In this document: in pieces, positions 6,213 to 7,411 of the stretch
Layout: every line of letters starts with the position of its first letter
How positions within the stretch are numbered: the first letter of the stretch is position 1
DNA from: Comamonadaceae bacterium
Lineage (GTDB): Bacteria; Pseudomonadota; Gammaproteobacteria; Burkholderiales; Burkholderiaceae_C
DNA: 7,411 nt
Assembly: GCA_947458345.1 (NCBI GenBank)
Contig: CANHBU010000086.1
Location: 1 to 7,411, forward strand
Direction: 5' to 3'
Made by a program: the position numbers and the translations under genes
Notes under the pieces: model-generated
Databases searched by the model: none
Told to the model about the DNA's origin: nothing
Seen by the model: the letters and a program-made list of their open reading frames with translations, nothing else

Positions 6213-6241
6213 CGTCCTGATCGGCCGCATCGATCAGGACG
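6213..6241. terminator. Strong hairpin between convergent genes, probable bidirectional terminator
   Basis: CGTCCTGATCG (6213-6223) and CGATCAGGACG (6231-6241) form a perfect 11-bp stem with a 7-base loop, nine bases after the symporter stop. The right arm contains the stop codon of the DMT gene (6234-6236). Position and symmetry suggest it ends both transcripts, but neither strand has a T-run after the stem, so it may instead be a 3'-end stabiliser. Confidence 0.6.
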
Positions 6242-7124
6242 ATCGATGTGGCGCCGTGGCCAGCAGCACGGCGGCCAGCGCCAAACCTAGCGCGAGCCAC
6301 TGCCAGGGCCCGAGAACTTCGCCGAGCGCCAGCACGCCGACCAGCGTGGCACTGATGGGCAGCATCACCGTGAAAACGCCGGCCGCGCTGGCCGCCACAC
6401 CGCGCAGGCCTGTCATCCACAGCCAGACGCTCCACACGCTGGCCGCCAGAGCGTAAAAGAGCAGGGCGGGCCAGGCCCACGCCGGCACGTCGCCCCACGC
6501 AAAATCGGCGGCGCTCCAAAGCCCCAAGGGGGTCATCAGGGCCAGGCCCCAGAGGTTGATGAGCGCCGTGATGCGCCGCGGCGACAGGCGCGCTGTCAGG
6601 CGCTTGCCGATCACCGCATAAGCGGCCTCGCACAGCACGGCGCCCAGCAGCAGCAAATGACCGAGCCAGGCTGCGTCTGGAGCGCCTGCCAACGGGCTTG
6701 CGCCCTGGGCCGACAGCAGGCCGATGCCCACCACGGCCAAAGCGGTGGCCAGTGCCACACGCATTGAAATCGATTCCCTGAGCCAGAGCCATCCCAGCAG
6801 CGCCACCGCAGCCGGGATGGCGGCCATGATGACACCGGCTGCAACGGCCGAACTCAGGGCCACGCCGTAGAGCATGCAGATCGAAAACAGGAAATTGCCT
6901 AAAAACGCCTCCAGAAACAGCAGCCGACGGGTCGGCCGGTCGAGCGCGGGCTCATCGTCCGGTTTGCGCAGCCAGTGCCAGGTGGCCACAGCGCCGATGC
7001 CAAAGCGCATCCAGGCCAGCAAAAACACCGGAAACACCGCCACCAGGGGCTTAGACAGGGCCACGTAGCTGCCCACCAGCGCCATGCTCGCCGCCAGGCA
7101 GGCCTGGGCCACAATCGGCTTCAT
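6234..7124 (-). CDS. EamA/DMT superfamily transporter (RhaT/YdcZ-like permease)
   Basis: The 296 residues form about ten hydrophobic helices in two similar halves, the usual layout and length of EamA-domain drug/metabolite transporters. The first half (about 5-138) has the early ALVGSYVALSKPL and FPVFLLAWMRFGIGAVA; its end, AAIPAAVALLGWLWLRESIS (101-120), carries the conserved Pro in the helix and Arg-Glu after it. The second half (about 153-290) ends with the matching VMLPISATLVGVLALGEVLG followed by the last helix. Such proteins export amino acids or other small metabolites from the inner membrane; the substrate cannot be told. The ATG at 7124-7122 begins MKPIVAQACLAASMAL, right for the family; the frame stays open to 7382 but that part is low-complexity and overlaps the divergent gene. 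No clear Shine-Dalgarno is seen. It converges on the symporter gene and is divergent from the 7248 gene. Confidence 0.9.
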   Translation of the reverse strand: MKPIVAQACLAASMALVGSYVALSKPLVAVFPVFLLAWMRFGIGAVATWHWLRKPDDEPALDRPTRRLLFLEAFLGNFLFSICMLYGVALSSAVAAGVIMAAIPAAVALLGWLWLRESISMRVALATALAVVGIGLLSAQGASPLAGAPDAAWLGHLLLLGAVLCEAAYAVIGKRLTARLSPRRITALINLWGLALMTPLGLWSAADFAWGDVPAWAWPALLFYALAASVWSVWLWMTGLRGVAASAAGVFTVMLPISATLVGVLALGEVLGPWQWLALGLALAAVLLATAPHRSS

Positions 7125-7247
7125 GGGCCGTCGCTCGCGTGCTGTCGATCGCGCCGGCGGTACAGCCCCGACTGCAGCGCCGCCGGCCACAGGACGGCCG
7201 CGCGCGAGCGGTCGACAAAGGCCCTGGGGGCAGCAGCTTGGTGCAAC

Positions 7248-7411
7248 ATGGTTCAGATCATGCCTGAAGATCCCATTTTTGGCGGCGATCCCTTCGACCC
7301 GATCGGTGTCGAGCGACCGCTTTTTGTCTACGGCACTTTGTGCCACACCGGCAGCAACGACATCCGGCGCCTGGGTCCCCATTCGCGCCTGCTCGGTCGC
7401 GCCCGGGTGCA
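7248..7411 (+). CDS. Gamma-glutamylcyclotransferase (GGCT/AIG2-like) family protein, 3' part missing
   Basis: The frame is open from the ATG at 7248 to the right edge and gives 54 residues. After a Pro/Asp-rich leader, RPLFVYGTL (23-31) is the hallmark of the GGCT fold, in which the (V/Y)YGTL loop binds the gamma-glutamyl group. It continues CHTGSNDIRRLGPHSRLLGRARV, matching the family's usual small-residue and LLG-x-A pattern. Family members cyclise gamma-glutamyl-amine or peptide substrates to 5-oxoproline, though many bacterial YtfP-like members have no proven reaction. The catalytic Glu expected further on is outside the window. A second ATG at 7260 would give a start four codons later, and neither has a clear ribosome binding site. 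It is divergent from the DMT gene with a 123-base gap in which I see no convincing promoter. Confidence 0.8.
   Translation, partial: MVQIMPEDPIFGGDPFDPIGVERPLFVYGTLCHTGSNDIRRLGPHSRLLGRARV

Noticed and set aside
4654..6792. 712-residue open frame on the - strand
   Set aside because: It spans the symporter gene and part of the DMT gene in another frame, with Gly/His/Arg/Gln-rich composition and no motifs.
7125..7382. Upstream extension of the DMT transporter to 7382
   Set aside because: The added 86 residues are low-complexity and overlap the GGCT-like gene; the protein has the usual family start at 7124.
1..7411. CRISPR array, tRNA, rRNA, insertion sequence or phage genes
   Set aside because: No regularly spaced repeats, tRNA-like folds, transposase motifs or terminal inverted repeats were seen anywhere in the window.

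Overview
The window is high-GC, densely packed bacterial DNA. Gene content and order point to a betaproteobacterium, most likely of the Burkholderiales (Comamonadaceae-like); this is inferred from protein families and synteny, not from a database search. It reads as the 3' end of a cytochrome cbb3 oxidase assembly cluster, then the oxygen-responsive regulator and the anaerobic heme gene that normally accompany it, then a less specific block of transport genes.

Left part (1-1532, + strand): the 3' two thirds of ccoG (cupric reductase with two 4Fe-4S clusters, for cbb3 assembly), a short ccoH/fixH, and an unnamed two-helix membrane protein whose start lies inside ccoH. The catalytic subunit genes ccoNOQP would be expected just upstream, outside the window. 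Convergent to this operon, and overlapping its last gene by 23 bases, is fnr (1510-2229, - strand), which has all four cluster-ligating cysteines.

Middle (2230-4576): a divergent control region of about 190 bases holds a perfect FNR box, TTGAT-N4-ATCAA at 2348-2361. If its centre is at -41.5 the transcript starts near 2396, which favours the ATG at 2418 as the hemN start. hemN (oxygen-independent coproporphyrinogen III dehydrogenase) is joined by a TGATG stop/start overlap to a six-helix TauE/SafE-like (DsbD_2/UreH-like) membrane protein with an HCxxMC motif, a family repeatedly found beside cbb3 genes and suspected of a metal role. The picture is a micro-aerobic module: FNR senses low oxygen, HemN supplies heme without oxygen, and CcoG, CcoH and the TauE-like protein support copper/heme oxidase maturation.

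Right part (4577-7411): a 164-base gap with a hairpin-forming repeat trio and a possible weak promoter, then a sodium:solute symporter of unknown substrate (4741-6204). It converges on an EamA/DMT-type exporter (6234-7124, - strand) across a strong 11-bp hairpin that overlaps the exporter's stop codon. Divergent from the exporter, the first 54 codons of a gamma-glutamylcyclotransferase-like protein start at about 7248 and run off the right edge.

No tRNA, rRNA, CRISPR array, insertion sequence or phage gene was seen. Nothing here looks like a wholly new system. The least understood parts are the small membrane protein after ccoH, the hemN-coupled TauE-like protein and the hairpin structures.
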